Shown piece after piece: positions 1-12,062 of a stretch of DNA of 64,000 bases (position 1 is its first letter; each line of letters starts with the position of its first letter). The stretch spans positions 1 to 64,000 of the forward strand of contig JAGVSM010001232.1 of the NCBI GenBank assembly GCA_022494885.1, written 5' to 3'. The position numbers and the translations under genes are program-made. This stretch comes from Micrasema longulum (taxonomy: Eukaryota; Arthropoda; Insecta; Trichoptera; Brachycentridae). The notes under the pieces are model-generated. The model saw only the letters and a program-made list of their open reading frames with translations, did not search any database and had not been told where the DNA came from.

Positions 1-1575
1 ATTCAGTCTACTTTCATCCCTTTTTTTCCAACTCCATGCTTCGCTTCCATACATTAGGGTTGGTACCAGAACTCCATTATGAACTGCTAATTTAGCCTCT
101 TGCGATAGACACTTATTTGCTACGACAGACTTTAAGGCACCATTAACTCTGTTACCTGCACTAACCCTCCTTTCAATATCCTTGTCCATATTTCCATCTC
201 TAGTAAACATACTACCCAGATATACAAATTCTTCGACCTGTTTCAAACTATCTCCATTTACTACAATCTTACATTCAGTAATAGTTACATTTCTTTCAAA
301 GACCATGACGTTCGACTTTTGCACATTCATTAGCAAATCACTCTCCTTGCACACTTCGTAAACCTTTGTAACCAAGGATTGCAGTTCCTCTTCGCTGTCA
401 GCTAGGAGGACTGCGTCATCGGCGTACAGAAGGCAACTGACAGTAAGATTACTCATTTTCGCTCCCACATCCATACTTTTCAATTCTCTCATACATTTAT
501 CCATGTATATGTTGAATAACCACGGTGACATTACACATCCCTGTTTGACTCCTTTAGGGATGTCAAACCAGGAAGTTAATGACCCATTTACCCTTACACA
601 CGCTACACTATCTTTGTACAAGGAAGCAATAGCGCGGACAAGGTTGTCACTCACTCCATACTCCGATAGAACCATCCATAATTTTTTTCCTATCAACTCG
701 ATCAAATGCTTTTTGCAAATCAACAAAAGCGCAAAAAAGCTTCTGGTTTTTCGCCAAAAACTTTTCTGTCATATTGCGTAATGCAAATATTTGATCCATA
801 CATCCTCTACCATTCATAAATCCACTCTGTACATCCCATACTTTCTCCTTGGTCACGTTTCTTACTCTTTCTATCAGTATTCTTCCATACATTTTGCCGA
901 CAGCGCTCAGAAGACTGATAGCTCTGTAATTCCCACACTCCACCTTAGAACCCTTTCCCTTGTATAACGGCATAACAACTGCCCTCCTCCAATCAGGTGG
1001 AGTCCTTTCCTCCTTGAGACACAAGTTAAAAAGTTTATGTAGCCATGTGAGAATTAATTTGCCACCCGACTTAATAAACTCTGCTGCAATACAGTCATAC
1101 CCTTGCGCTTTACCATTCCGCATACATTTGACAACGCTGATAATTTATTTCATACTAATCTGACTTACCTCATCATTTGCGTTCAGACACACCTCGGATA
1201 ATGTCGATACATCGGCACCGCCCGAGTTACCAGTGTGCGATTCATAAACTTCCTCAAAGTATTCCTTCCATCTCTCTTTATTCCACTCTCACTAGTCACC
1301 ATTTTTCCATCCTTATCTTTAACAACTGTCATGCCTCCGCTTTCACTGCTACTCCTGGAGTTTTTCACAGCTTTCCAGAAAATTTTAATGTTTTCATGGA
1401 AATTGTGTGTCATTTTCATTCCTTCTTCATCCTTCAATTTTTTCTTCCGTTCACATACACCCTGCTTAACCTTTTTCTTACTTTCACCATACACGCGTTT
1501 AGCCGATTCATATTCAATTGTATTCTTTTTTACAGCAAGCAAATTTATCCACGCATCCTTCTTTTCTTATTACTC
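1..1575 (-). pseudogene. LINE copy 1 (RTE-like endonuclease/RT family), partial
   Basis: Minus-strand reverse transcriptase of a non-LTR retrotransposon. Reading down the element, the 1542-1183 frame is the basic linker before the RT. The 1123-647 frame has the RT entry (PLYKGKGS, GNYRAISLLS), then QSGFMNGRGCMDQIFAL and the motif A region FVDLQKAFDRVDR. Further frames between 640 and 1 hold YADDAVLLA (about 405-430) and the C-terminal block YLGSMFTRDG, IERRVSAGNRVNGALKS. At least two frameshifts and stops break it, and the 3' end lies outside the window. It is the same family and orientation as the copy at 61620-64000 but keeps more of the C-terminal region. Clade placement (RTE-like) rests on motif style only. 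It is not a functional gene. Confidence 0.88.
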
Positions 1576-2070
1576 AAAACTCAATTACTTAAAACCGTTA
1601 TTACTTTTAAACGCAAGTAGCTACAGCAATTTGGAGTATGAAGTTTAAGTAAAAAAAATACGTTTTTATTAATAACAAGAAATACATTGGTTAAAATAAC
1701 GGCGCTGTTTTGCTAATAAGCAGAGTACGCAAATTCTGCAAAAGTTACAATATTTGCGGGATAAGTTACATGCCTTGGATGAAATAAATGCGTAATTGAG
1801 TTGACGAATAAAATGTTTTAATAACAGCCGTTAACGGTTATCACCAAAGCCAAGCTTCGTCTGTATCGTCTGCGTCTGATGAAAAGGTCTAGCGCGGAAG
1901 TTGTTCGGTATTTAAAAATCCACATATGTCAACCACCGATAGTAAACACATGCCGCTCTTTCATCCAAAGTATAAAAGTGATTCGAAAATTTGCAACTTT
2001 TGTTACTTTAACGCCATACTTCAAGTTTTTCTAGCTGCTTGCGGGTTCAAAAGTTATAACAGGTTGAATT
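1576..2070. repeat. Foldback (inverted-repeat) element, MITE-like
   Basis: About 60 bases at 1583-1650 reappear, reverse-complemented and diverged, at 1999-2068. Both arms carry the core of a GCTTGCG-type block followed by an A/T-rich AAAAGTTATAACGG-like stretch. The loop holds no ORF. A third single arm lies at 3688-3722. The element abuts the 5' end of LINE copy 1. No target duplication was identified, so the superfamily is unknown. Confidence 0.5.
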
Positions 2071-2690
2071 AACTAAATTAATTTGGAATTAACTATCGGA
2101 CACCCTTTTTGTACCAAACTGATCGAAGCTCAAAATGAACAGTCATTGGTTTTGGCAATGACTGTTTACAACTGTTTCTGAAGCCTTTTGACTATCAACT
2201 GAATTTTGCGTTTATTTTATTCGAGGCACGTAAAAGTTACAACAATTACTTTATTAAAAAATTTGTAGCGCCGCCGTTGCAGTGAGCAAAAACCGTGTTT
2301 TAAATACGTTTCGAAAGGGTGGAGGCGTAAATAATAAAAAAAATAAAAAATAAGCCTCGATAGCGAACTAACGTCATTTTTTCGACGAATATGTTTTGTA
2401 ATCTTAGAGTATATACATATATAGAGGGATGACAAAACATTTTACCAATCCAATGCATGTTGCCGGTTATAGCGGACTCATTTTTTTCATTCATATGTTC
2501 TAAATGAGAGAAAGGGAGACAAAAAAAATCTGTGGGTACGGTCCTCATTTTTTGTTTTGTAGTCGATTTTAGAATTTAACGATGCTCATTTTTTACGTAG
2601 GCGACCAGTATTGTTTCGAACTGTCAAACGCTCTGTCGGTATTTTGATGATTGTTTAACGTATTTAGTGCTAATTACATCAACATTTATT
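2071..2690. other. Non-coding AT-rich stretch upstream of the THAP exon
   Basis: No convincing coding frame. The last 100 bases before 2691 are less AT-rich than the surroundings and could be a promoter or 5' UTR for the THAP exon. No TATA box or initiator can be called with confidence. Confidence 0.3.
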
Positions 2691-2761
2691 ATGCCGACTT
2701 GTGCCATGAAAGGATGTTCAAATAGAACTGGAAAAGGAAGAAAACGCTTTAGTTATCACAG
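2691..2761 (+). CDS. THAP zinc-finger domain, first coding exon (orphan)
   Basis: An ATG opens 23 codons plus two bases, reading MPTCAMKGCSNRTGKGRK and continuing RFSYH, then a splice donor (CACAG then GTATTT). This is the classic start of a THAP C2CH zinc finger: a short N-terminus, C4 and C9 as the first metal ligands, then a basic stretch before the conserved FP turn. The rest of the domain (W, second C and H, AVPTIF) should lie on a following exon, but none was found within the next 1.5 kb. THAP domains bind DNA in host factors and in P-element-like transposases, so it may be a host gene start or a transposon remnant. The identity of the fold is fairly sure; the gene is unknown. Confidence 0.55.
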
Positions 2762-4274
2762 GTATTTATCAAATATTATACATTTTCAAATTAATACGTT
2801 TTTTTGTAGTTTTCAACATAAATGCACTACTATTTTTGTACTATAATTTGAACAGTTAATATAGCATTTGTTTCTGTGTAATTCAAATACCTTATACATT
2901 GGATTTATGTGATTTAAATCATGTTTTTCAATCGTTTCAATCCAAATATTTCTTCAAATGTTTAAGACACGCAAACTCGACGACCTGAAAGAAAGACAGA
3001 GTGATATGGTGTTCTATCCTCTCTGCCTACTACTTCAGTGAAACGGCGTGATTTCTCCAAATAATCAAATTGGAAGTGGTATCTTCACTCTATCCAAAGA
3101 TGCAAGTTTAAATAAAAAAATAATACAGATTACTGTTTTCAGTTTTCAAATCAAACTACGAATTCGGAAAATATTTTGGAATTGGAGAACCCGTTTAACC
3201 AGTTTTTAAAGATGTAAGTTACAACCTGCCGTCAGAGCAAGCCAATATTTTAACAAATTGGTTAATTTTCAAACTCAATAAGTTTACTTTATTGCAGTTT
3301 TACTTGTTTATTATATGTAATTGCATATTTGTTTTAAAAATTAATTACTGTACTCAACAATGTCATTTATAATGTTTATTATTGCTTACTTTTATGTATT
3401 AAAAATGTTTTTAGTAAACTTGTTACTAAATTAAAATAAACGTTTTATTGTACTTCCTACTCCACCAATCTCTGTAAAAAATCGCCTAAGTCGTGCATTT
3501 GTGACAACCCTGTTTTATAAACATCTGGAAACGAAAAACGTCTTCACTAAACAAACGACTACGCCCCCTTTTCAAAAATTTTTACAAACTTTGGAATATT
3601 ACGGACTCTAAGATGTATATACTCTAAGTTTGTAATAAATAAAAAACGCAATTTTGTGATGAAAAAAACATACATCAATTATTTTAGCTTGTTGCGTTTA
3701 AAAATTATAACGGTTTTAAGTATATTATATTACACTGGACCTCTGTTTAATAAAATATCACTCAAGATGCAAGCGGAAAAGGGGTGGGAAGTTTGGAGAA
3801 ATAATTAGGTACCACATCTAGAGCACATGTGCAAACAATCAGCTAGTTATGAAACATTTGGTGTTCGTGGCTATTTTCGGTCGAATATTCTGTAACTATT
3901 ATCTAATGAAGCGTATGCAATATTAATCCAAAAATGATGCCCGGTGAACACCATTTAACCGTGGACATCTTGATTTTTTTCCTAAAACTGAACTCTTAAA
4001 TACTTATGTTTAGTTTTACTATACTTGAGCTATCCAGAGTGAAATGTCTTAATTTTCAGATAAATATTACGATTCCTTACCTTTTCAGGCACACTATAAT
4101 TAATAGTACCTAATTATTTCTTAGACAAATACATATCTTATTTTAATTGTTGCTCTTACATTTTACCTTTTCTGTTGCATAATTTTTTAATTATTATTAT
4201 TTACTCATCTTATTTTTTGTTATTTTTCCTTCTTTCCGTAAAAAAAATTCTTCAGCTTAATTTTCTTCTTTATC
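2762..4274. other. AT-rich non-coding stretch with one repeat arm
   Basis: No coding frame recognised. At 3688-3722 it holds a third copy of the arm of the foldback at 1576-2070. It may be the intron of the THAP gene, but no matching acceptor exon was found. Confidence 0.3.
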
Positions 4275-4282
4275 ATGCCTAT
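4275..4282. repeat. Left 8-bp target site duplication of hAT-like copy A
   Basis: ATGCCTAT lies directly before TAGGGTGG. The same octamer directly follows CCACCCTA at 6526-6533. It fits the nTnnnnAn target consensus known for hAT transposons. Confidence 0.85.
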
Positions 4283-6525
4283 TAGGGTGGTTCAATTTCT
4301 ATATTTTTGGAAATTGAAAGCGGCTCTAAAAAATGTTCTTTAGCCTACAGATTACATGAAAAATAAACAAAAAAAAATATTTGTACGATAAAATTTGCAA
4401 AACTCTTAAAGTTTAGGTATTTTGACATGTTCATGGTAATATAAAAAATTAATTTTTTTAATTAAGAAATTTTTAAATATTTTTTTTAGTAATTATTGCA
4501 AAGATAAAACATAAACAAATAAGGCAAAATTTTTACCATTTTTTACTAAGCCTGTTTCTTTTTTGGTTTCTGCAGATAGAAACTGATGCTTTCGTTACTA
4601 TTTTTACAATTTGCGTGGCTTGACTATGACAGGAAAATCCCTTAATAGAAAGCAGTATGGCTTCCTTAATAATCGATGTGTCTCCTATTGCTTCAGAAAT
4701 CATTTTATAGCTAAATTATTCAGTCATTTGAGGCTCAGCCAGATTATTTTTTTAAGTCAAATCTTCATAATCTGTCGCACAAGTATCACATTCTGGAAAT
4801 TAGAATATTCGAATACATGTTGCAAGTGTAGTCCGTTTTTTTTGCCGGCTCTCGGTATTTTCCTGAAAACTGTTTTTTCTTACATGTTTTCTCTTGTCAG
4901 CTAGCACTGACAAAATAACATTCTCAGAATACGAAGAAAGTCATTTTTTAAACTGGGTCATAATAATTAAATTAAATGAGTCTTAAATGTCACTTAAATC
5001 TCGGATGGATTATTATGAGACGCATACAGTTTATGATTCCGATTTGCGGTTGTAGAACACCTACAGTGCCTAACTTTTCTAGGGGTTATCTTCGACAGAC
5101 TTTAATTGCAATGTCCAAAGTTGATCATTTTACAATGTCCATTTAGAAAAACTGATCAGTGCTTAAGCTTTTCTTATAAGTGACTTCAGGTAGCTTGCAT
5201 TCTATTGAGGTGAATAAAACTATATCAAAGTTTGAACGTTATTGGCATATGACTGGCACACAAACCACTGTTCCATCGAATCCAATCGCAACCAGCTTTG
5301 TGAGAACAATATCAGAACTTATCTTGTGTTTTACAATTTTTCTAATATTTTTTCAATATACTCGGACTCAAGTTTTTTTAACCAGACTTATGATTTTTTG
5401 TTTTGACTTTTCTTTCGTTTTTTCTAACTATTATAGTTTTGTCTTAACGTTGATAAAATTATAAATTATTCAGATCAGAATTTGCGACAACTGGCTGAGA
5501 TGGTAAAGTGTTTCTTGTTTTTGTTCTCTCACGCCGAATTAAAATTCAACTAATGACGTTCGATATGTTGCTTACTGATATAATGCCAATATTTTGAAGT
5601 GCAAGTGAAAATTTAGGATGGGGTTTCAACAATATCCGACTGTATAGGAAAGTCAAAAGTCTCGGTCACACACTGGTTCGGTTTGCTCGTATTTTTTCTC
5701 TTATCATTTACATTTGTTACATTTAACCTAATTCAAATTATTCTTAAATGTAAACAATTTATTTGGTGTGTACATCAGTGTCATACACTTATTAACAAAG
5801 AAATTGTCAATATTACTGTATATTTTTTTTATTTACCCAATAAAATAAATAAATAAAATGATATTGTACTTATTTTTGGGATTGATGCTCGTTGTTGGGT
5901 ATCACTTTACTTCTTAAAAAAATATTTACACGGTGCAGAAATGTCTTCTTTATGTCATATGTTGGTTTAAATGCCAAAATACGTACCCGATTTTGTTTTC
6001 ACAGAGAGAAAGCATATTTGGTGACATATCATAACCAGGCCCAAAAATATGTCAAATTACGTATTTTCTTAATATTTCTATAGTGCAAAACTAGTTCCAG
6101 TTTTTCGACTCACACAATCCACACAGTACAATAGTAATTTATTTATCGGAAACAGCGGTTGCGCGTGCTATTCTGACGGCCGCTAGCACAGTTTAATGCA
6201 GTTTTACGAACTGATTTTAGAGAATGAGGGAAAAGGGTTGATTATTAAAGCTATTGTAATGTATTATTTAATGATTGATTATTATTTATGCATATTTATA
6301 TTGCAGAGAAACATTCATTTAGTTTTCAAAATCATCCTACCAAAACATGGCTTTTTTCAATAAAAATCTAAAAATTCAACCCCCTCGTGGCAAATCCTCA
6401 AACCCTTAAAAAATATTTTAATTTTTATTTTTCCCTTTTCCTACATACTACAGAACATCTTTTCCGCATAGGGCCGTTTTGATAATTTCAATTTTTTTTT
6501 CTCCCAACAAGATCGATCCACCCTA
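4283..6525 (-). mobile_element. hAT-like DNA transposon, copy A, complete ends
   Basis: A 2243-bp element bounded by TAGGGTGG and CCACCCTA, with long (about 150-190 bp) imperfect terminal repeats. Both ends share the run of blocks around CATCTTTTCCGCATAGGGCC and CCTACAGA. It is flanked by a perfect 8-bp duplication. The terminal YARNG pattern and the nTnnnnAn duplication are hAT hallmarks. The internal coding direction, judged from copies B and C, is minus; here it is badly decayed. The + strand frames at 4611-4904 and 5180-5464 are antisense. Interior sequence is shared with 37771-39122 and 54445-56175. The superfamily comes from the termini only, because no hAT dimerisation motif was recognised inside. 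Confidence 0.8.
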
Positions 6526-6533
6526 ATGCCTAT
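6526..6533. repeat. Right 8-bp target site duplication of hAT-like copy A
   Basis: ATGCCTAT follows CCACCCTA directly and matches 4275-4282 exactly. Confidence 0.85.
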
Positions 6534-6925
6534 GCTAGTCTATTACCAAAATGATAGAAGACTACGATCCAAGACCCATTTTTTTTTTTTAATGTAACTT
6601 TTACCGGCTACGATATAATCGCGATTACTGAACGTTGGCTAACTAAAAGTTTCTAGAGCTTCGAACTGTTTGATGATAGCTATGACGTTTTCGGGTCTGA
6701 TAGAAATTCGATAACTACAGGTTGTTCCCGTGGTGGGAGAGTGATTTTGCAGCAAAGCGTTATCTCGTAATTGTGAGTGAATGTGAGTTTAAGTGGATAT
6801 TATGAGCTCATCCGCAATAAATTAGATGAAATAAACTGGGAGAAGTTATTTGGTTTCAAAGATAATGATTCATCCTTGGTTATTTTCTATAATATATTAA
6901 ATAAACAATAAAGTGGAACGTTTAA
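6534..6925 (+). pseudogene. Jockey-like LINE relic, endonuclease N-terminal part
   Basis: Decayed + strand frames read YDIIAITERWLTKSF, then SYDVFGSDRNS and SRGGRVIL. This is the E-containing T-E-T-W-L block and the R-D-R-N/S-R-G-G-G block of Jockey-type apurinic endonucleases; W is kept but the T after E is R. Further on, NKLDEINWEKLFGF matches the linker between endonuclease and RT. Stops and deletions remove the rest. The hAT-like copy A sits immediately upstream and may have landed in this relic. The family is related to the relics at 10820, 18110 and 39131. Confidence 0.6.
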
Positions 6926-8560
6926 TTTTTTTTTCTACTTTTTTAAGGGGCGCAGAGATAAAAAGTGCTTAATGGTCTTAAAATAATAAGTGTAAAATAT
7001 GATTACTTGCCTCCGAATGAATATCAAAGTTTCGATATTATTGTATTTTCAAAGTAAGTTCCAGTTGGGGTTCAAACCAAATTAAAATAAAAAATTTTTG
7101 ACATTTTATCTTGCAAGTGTAAGAACATTAATAAAGGCATATCCCAGAAACAAAAATGTAACCATCAAACTTCCTTATTCACCAACAGACCAGGGAAATA
7201 AAGATTGAAACCACAGATAGTGTTAAAATCGACAAAACAATTAATCGGGTAAATGTTAAGGTTGAAATCTCAAATTTAACATTTAAATAATGAACAGACA
7301 CAAGTTGTGTGTTGACAACCTTTTAAAACTTATCAATCGAAGAAGGACAATAGTGACAGTTTTTGCCAATCACAACCAAAAGCCTCAAAGTTGGGTGCTC
7401 CTATCGATAAGCCGACCGATACAAACAATACAATTTATTATTATTAATATCTGATTTATACTATGACGGGCAGAAAAAAAACTTTTTTCATAAAAAAGAA
7501 ATGCTTGGAAAAAACCAATTTCATTAATAATGGAGTCAGTGTTGAAATTCTTGTGATATATTGCACCAGTTTAAACTGTTTTTAAACGTTTTTAAAAACA
7601 TCTAGAGGAAAAGTACAGCAATTACCATTTTTTTCCTGGAATCATTTCTGATTCATTGTGAAATATCTGTGGAATCTTCTCCTGCAGTTGAGTGTGATAG
7701 AACAAGTGGTAAAACGTGTACTGTTATTAGAAGTTTATATTTGTTCTTAAGATTTCTTAATAAAGCATTTATAAAAATGTGAACATTGATGAATATGGAA
7801 ATGGCATACGTCTGCTTGAACAAAGGTTAGAAAAACCGTTACAGTGGATTACTATCTACTGCATATAAACGAATTACCCTTCTGATATTTGTATCTATAC
7901 CTTGATTGCAGCACATCCAGATCATATTTATTATTAGGTTTCCACCCATTTTAGCAGAGTTACCCAAGTGTCCTACTCAAAGTAGGTATTAGCACGTTGT
8001 ACATACCAAACATGTTTGTTTAGAATAGTCGTAGCGGTTTAAAAAGCCATAAATCCTTAAGATAGGGGAAATAAATTGCGAGGAAAAATATTTCATCCCC
8101 GATGGCTAACTCGAGCTAATTAAATTGCACGTTTTGATGGAATACCCATCTAAAAACTTATTAATGCTCGCAAAATTGAGAAATCGCTCGCGTTTTATAG
8201 TGAGAAGATCTTTTAATATAATTATGTATCCCCGTACTGCGGGCCAACTGTTTGTGACACCTGATTTTTATAATCCGAATCATTTATATTAAACTTATAT
8301 GTTATTCTTATTTATATATTATGTAGGTGCATATAATATGCATTTGTGTGTTCGTTTTGAATCAACGTTCGCGTATTGTCAATCCTTATTTTATTGTTGT
8401 CATTATTTCGTATTTACTGCATTTTGTGATTACCTACTGTATTGTATAGGACTCGTCGCACATTATTCATTCGATGTGTATCAGTTAAATTTAAAAAATA
8501 AAATGCTTTTTTTTTCTTCATAATACGGTTTTGAAATTTAACATGCTTAAAAAAAAAAAA
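6926..8560. other. AT-rich stretch, nothing recognised
   Basis: Only short frames; the longest (8299-8523, +, 74 codons) has no recognisable motif and a composition expected of random AT-rich DNA. No repeats with clear borders were seen. Confidence 0.3.
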
Positions 8561-8639
8561 AACAATTTATATCATTTCGTCATTTGAATTTTAACAAAAA
8601 GGTTTCTAACTTTTTACTAAGCTCTTTATTGTACCATTT

Positions 8640-8963
8640 TTAATATAATTTACAAGTTTTAAGCAAATATATTATTTTCATACCTACGCACCCATACAAA
8701 CGCACCCTCCCCCTATTTCATTCCCACACGCACATGTATCCTCTCCCTCATTCATTCACGCATACACACATTTACATACACATGAATACAAACGTCACAC
8801 AAATAAAATTACTAAACTTCTTTTCTTATATATTATGTGTCATTATATTTACAGTGGATTTTTGTAATTGGCTTTAGTATTATTAAGATTTTTTTAATTA
8901 TTTTGTTTAAGTTATAGCTGTGAAAATCCCAAATAAAATGAAATAAATAAATAAATAAATAAA
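8640..8963 (+). repeat. Probable LINE 3' end with AAAT-repeat tail
   Basis: A C-rich, ACAC-containing stretch (8690-8790) is followed by an AATAAA-rich terminus ending in a run of AAAT units at about 8935-8962. A short simple-repeat tail is typical of LINE 3' ends, but no coding sequence remains to name the clade. Confidence 0.35.
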
Positions 8964-9189
8964 ATATGTCATCAAAGTTTACGCTTTGATATGGTTTGCT
9001 ATCAAAATTCCCTCTTCCTGTAAATATGGAGAGCGGCACTTTTCCAAGCTCATTGCTGCAATTACATATTTGACCATATAACTGAAAGCTAAATGGATCC
9101 GGTAGTTCAAAAAAACAGTTACAATACCTATTTCGCAAACCTTGAAAATGTAATGCAAAACGATTCTGCATCCGCACATCGTCAAACTG

Positions 9190-9580
9190 GCAGCATGTCA
9201 CACTTTGAGAGCTCGCAGCAATCAATAAAATAGTCTAACTGATTCAACTTCCTTCTGTAAAATTTGATGCATCATATTACACTGATTTCGTTGACATTGA
9301 CTAAACCACCAATATTGACGTTGATATTTGACAAAAACATCCCACTCTTTGTTGCCAAAAAATGAAAAAGAAAACAATCGTTGCAGCATCTGTCACGTCA
9401 TACTTAAATAGCTGAATGGCCAGCACAGACTGTGATAGAAGCTTCAGTCACATTAAGCAGAATATCTAAATGAGAAAGTTTCATACAAACCCATATAAAG
9501 ACTCAACAAGTTATAGCAATAGCAAAATTAATGGCAAGAAAGATTTTCGCGCTAATAGGAATATCAAAATAATATATCAT
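9190..9580 (+). pseudogene. hAT transposase C-terminal relic
   Basis: The + frame at 9415-9540 reads ASTDCDRSFSHIKQN, a stop, then MRKFHTNP. It resembles the C-terminal dimerisation block of hAT transposases (a short hydrophobic run, S-x-C-E-R-S-F-S-x-L-K, then L-R-x-x-M). The usual E of C-E-R-S is D. Stops flank it on both sides and no terminal repeats were found. It shows no evident relation to the three hAT-like copies at 4283, 37771 and 54445. The call depends on one short motif. Confidence 0.42.
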
Positions 9581-10819
9581 TATGGTATAAAATTAAAGAT
9601 AATATTTTTATGGATGCCATTTTAAAAATATTTTCGTTGTTATAAATAAATGTTACGTACAGAATTTCAAATGGTTTTGAAAACCCACATTTTTTCATTT
9701 TTCTTAGTCTAACTATTACAACTCAACCAAAAAAACGTTTATATCCGATTCCAACCAAATTTTATTTGGGAGCTAAACGAATTATTTGACACCTTTTCCT
9801 TCCTGTGCCGGATAGAAATCTGACTATTTTTTTTTTCCATACAACCGTGGCCTAGCTTATGAACACATTTATTCAACAATTCTTAAAAAACTTGTATTTC
9901 TCTCCACCAAATATCATCCATGGTATACATTTAGTCTGATTAAAATTTCTAAAGAAAAAAAAAATATTTTGAAAAGTTAAAAAATTATAGTTGGTTGCAA
10001 ATTATGTGGGTATGCATTCAAATATTGTCACAACTTCAAAATCCTTTTAACCCACAACATCTGTTCACTTCCCACCTTAGTATATTTTGATCATCGGCCA
10101 CTACAATGACTCGGGTAGTGAACCGCCCGTTTATTTTGTTTGTTAGAACGTTTGCCGCATCATAGACTTTGTTTCCACGAACCATTAGTGTTCAGTTCCA
10201 GATCGGGAGCCTATCCTAGTGTTGCAATTGACCGATCGGACCACCGCGATTCCATCAAGAACGAACCAGGTTAGTGGCATTCATTCCTAATCAATCTCAT
10301 TTGTTGGAGTTGTGACCGATTGACACTGCATACCACATATCGAGGATATTCATTTATAATATTAAATTTAAAATACAGTTTACTTTATTGTAAAGCCTCT
10401 TGGGTTTCGCCACTTCAATTTTTCGCCCCACATTTGCGTGGGAATTCGTTGATTCACCAACAATAATCCCATAGATTATTCGGCTTTTTCCCTTATAAGA
10501 TCTAGAAAAATAGTAAAATCTAAAGCCGCTTTTGAAATTTACATTGAGCACACAGAAACCAACATTTGTAAATCCCCTCAAATTTTTTGGACATATAAAA
10601 TCTAAACAAAAATCATCTTCCATCACTTCAATAGTTATATTTAACGAAACTATTGCTGACTCCGGGCATTAAATTTGTGAGCTATTGGCTACCTTTTTTT
10701 AAATCCGTTTATGAAAAGCCTTCAGCCGTATCAATTGACCGAACGGATCCGTAAACTGGCTCTCTGACTTATATTTATAAAATAAAGGTAAATATTGATT
10801 TAGTCATAAAGTACACAAA
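9581..10819. other. Intergenic stretch with no recognised gene
   Basis: A moderately GC patch at 10080-10280 ends in a donor-like AACCAGGTTAGTG and could be an untranslated exon, but nothing confirms it. The minus frame at 10354-10626 (90 codons) has no recognisable motif. Confidence 0.25.
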
Positions 10820-11740
10820 GAATTTCAATTTCAAAAAAGGAGCTGGACTTGATTTAATTACACCCATATTCATAATTAACTTCGTGGAACAACTGGAAAG
10901 TCCGCTAGCGTTGTTTTTTAATTAGTCTTTATCTAGTGGTATTTTTCCAAAACTATGGAAAACTGTTTTTACTTCCCCTATTTATAAATTCACCCCTTAA
11001 ACCGGAGGTCATAAATTATAGAGTGATATATTAATAATATTTTTTTTAAAAGGTAATATTTTACAACTCACAGTTCAAAACTGATAGATTTGTTTCTTAC
11101 CAAAAGATGTGTCCGCCTACTGATTTTGTCATAGTTTCTAGTGTTAATTTTTTTTGACTGGACACATGTAGCAATTCTTTTTATATTGTGTTTTATTAAC
11201 CAATGGTCATTTACTGGGGGGTGGTCATTTACTGGTGCTTTGACCCTAACACATATGTGAAAAGCCAGTTGGAGTTTGCTTCTATTATATGGAATCCCCG
11301 ATATAAGGTTTACATTAATTACCTAAAAAGAATACAAAAAAAAAATACAAATTCGAATGTACTCCAAATGCAATTCAAACTCTGGAGTACAGAAGAGTGA
11401 TTGCATATCAATTATTCCTATTTAAACTTGGGAAAAATGGTCATAGATTTTCTTATACTTACAATTTCTTTAGAATATCTTCTTATCTATATTTAGAATA
11501 TTAAAAAAAAATATTAAACATAGACAAGCCTCCAAAATACATTTCATTTGTCGATACCCATGACAAATTCAAGGAAGAATGATTTTTCTATGGAGCATGT
11601 CATTTTTACAATTCCTGTTTTTTCGGTCACGCAGTCATTTTTCATCTTTCCTTTACTAAATATAAAAGATTTCTTATAGGCGTTGATAAAACGCTTGTAA
11701 AATTATATGAGTATGTCATTAAAGTTGCATGTTCATGTTA
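10820..11740 (+). pseudogene. Jockey-like LINE relic, RT start and C-terminus
   Basis: The + frame around 10830-11030 reads KKGAGLDLITPIFIIN, then SGIFPKLWKTVFTSPIYK, then a degraded P-x-x-G-G-H-K-L. This is the segment just before RT motif 1 in Jockey-clade LINEs (K-x-x-G-P-D-x-I-P-P, then W-K, P-I-x-K-S-G). At 11240-11395 it resumes with SQLEFASIIWNPRY and YLKRIQKK, the L-E-Y-A-S-x-I-W-N-P block near the C-terminus. The RT catalytic core between them is deleted. An AT-rich 3' tail runs to about 11740. Confidence 0.7.
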
Positions 11741-11936
11741 ATGTTTTGTACCTTCTTCAATATTATTACATAGGTTTTTTTATTTTTTTTATTTTCTCAT
11801 TTGAAAAAAAATATTTATAAATGTACTTATTTATCATATTTTATTTTTACTTAGTATGTATCATTATTATTATTTTTTTTATTTTTTTTTTTATTATTAA
11901 TTTTACTCAATGTTATTAATTATTTGTATATAACCA

Positions 11937-12035
11937 CTTACGGACTTTTCTATATCTACCGGTTTCGAGACGTATCCGTCTCCTCATCAGGATACTGATT
12001 GAACCAACATGCAAAATCCACTGCACACCTTGTAG
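11937..12035 (-). repeat. Dispersed 95-bp repeat with hammerhead-like hairpin
   Basis: On the minus strand, 11990-11962 reads CTGATGAG, a stem GAGACG / CGTCTC closed by GATA, then GAAAC. The order CUGANGA - helix - GAAA is the core of hammerhead ribozymes. One unpaired G beside the stem departs from the strict core, and helices I and III are not clear. A diverged copy lies at 50740-50845, with the hairpin kept (AGACG / CGTCT) but the core mutated. Whether it was ever a ribozyme is unproven. Confidence 0.5.
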
Positions 12036-12062
12036 AACTCCATATTTAAACTTATAAAATTA

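Noticed and set aside
4611..4904. 97-codon plus-strand frame as a gene
   Set aside because: It is antisense to the hAT-like element's shared coding region.
5180..5464. 94-codon plus-strand frame as a membrane protein
   Set aside because: It is antisense within hAT-like copy A; the hydrophobic run comes from A/T-rich DNA, and copy B carries a matching shadow frame on its opposite strand.
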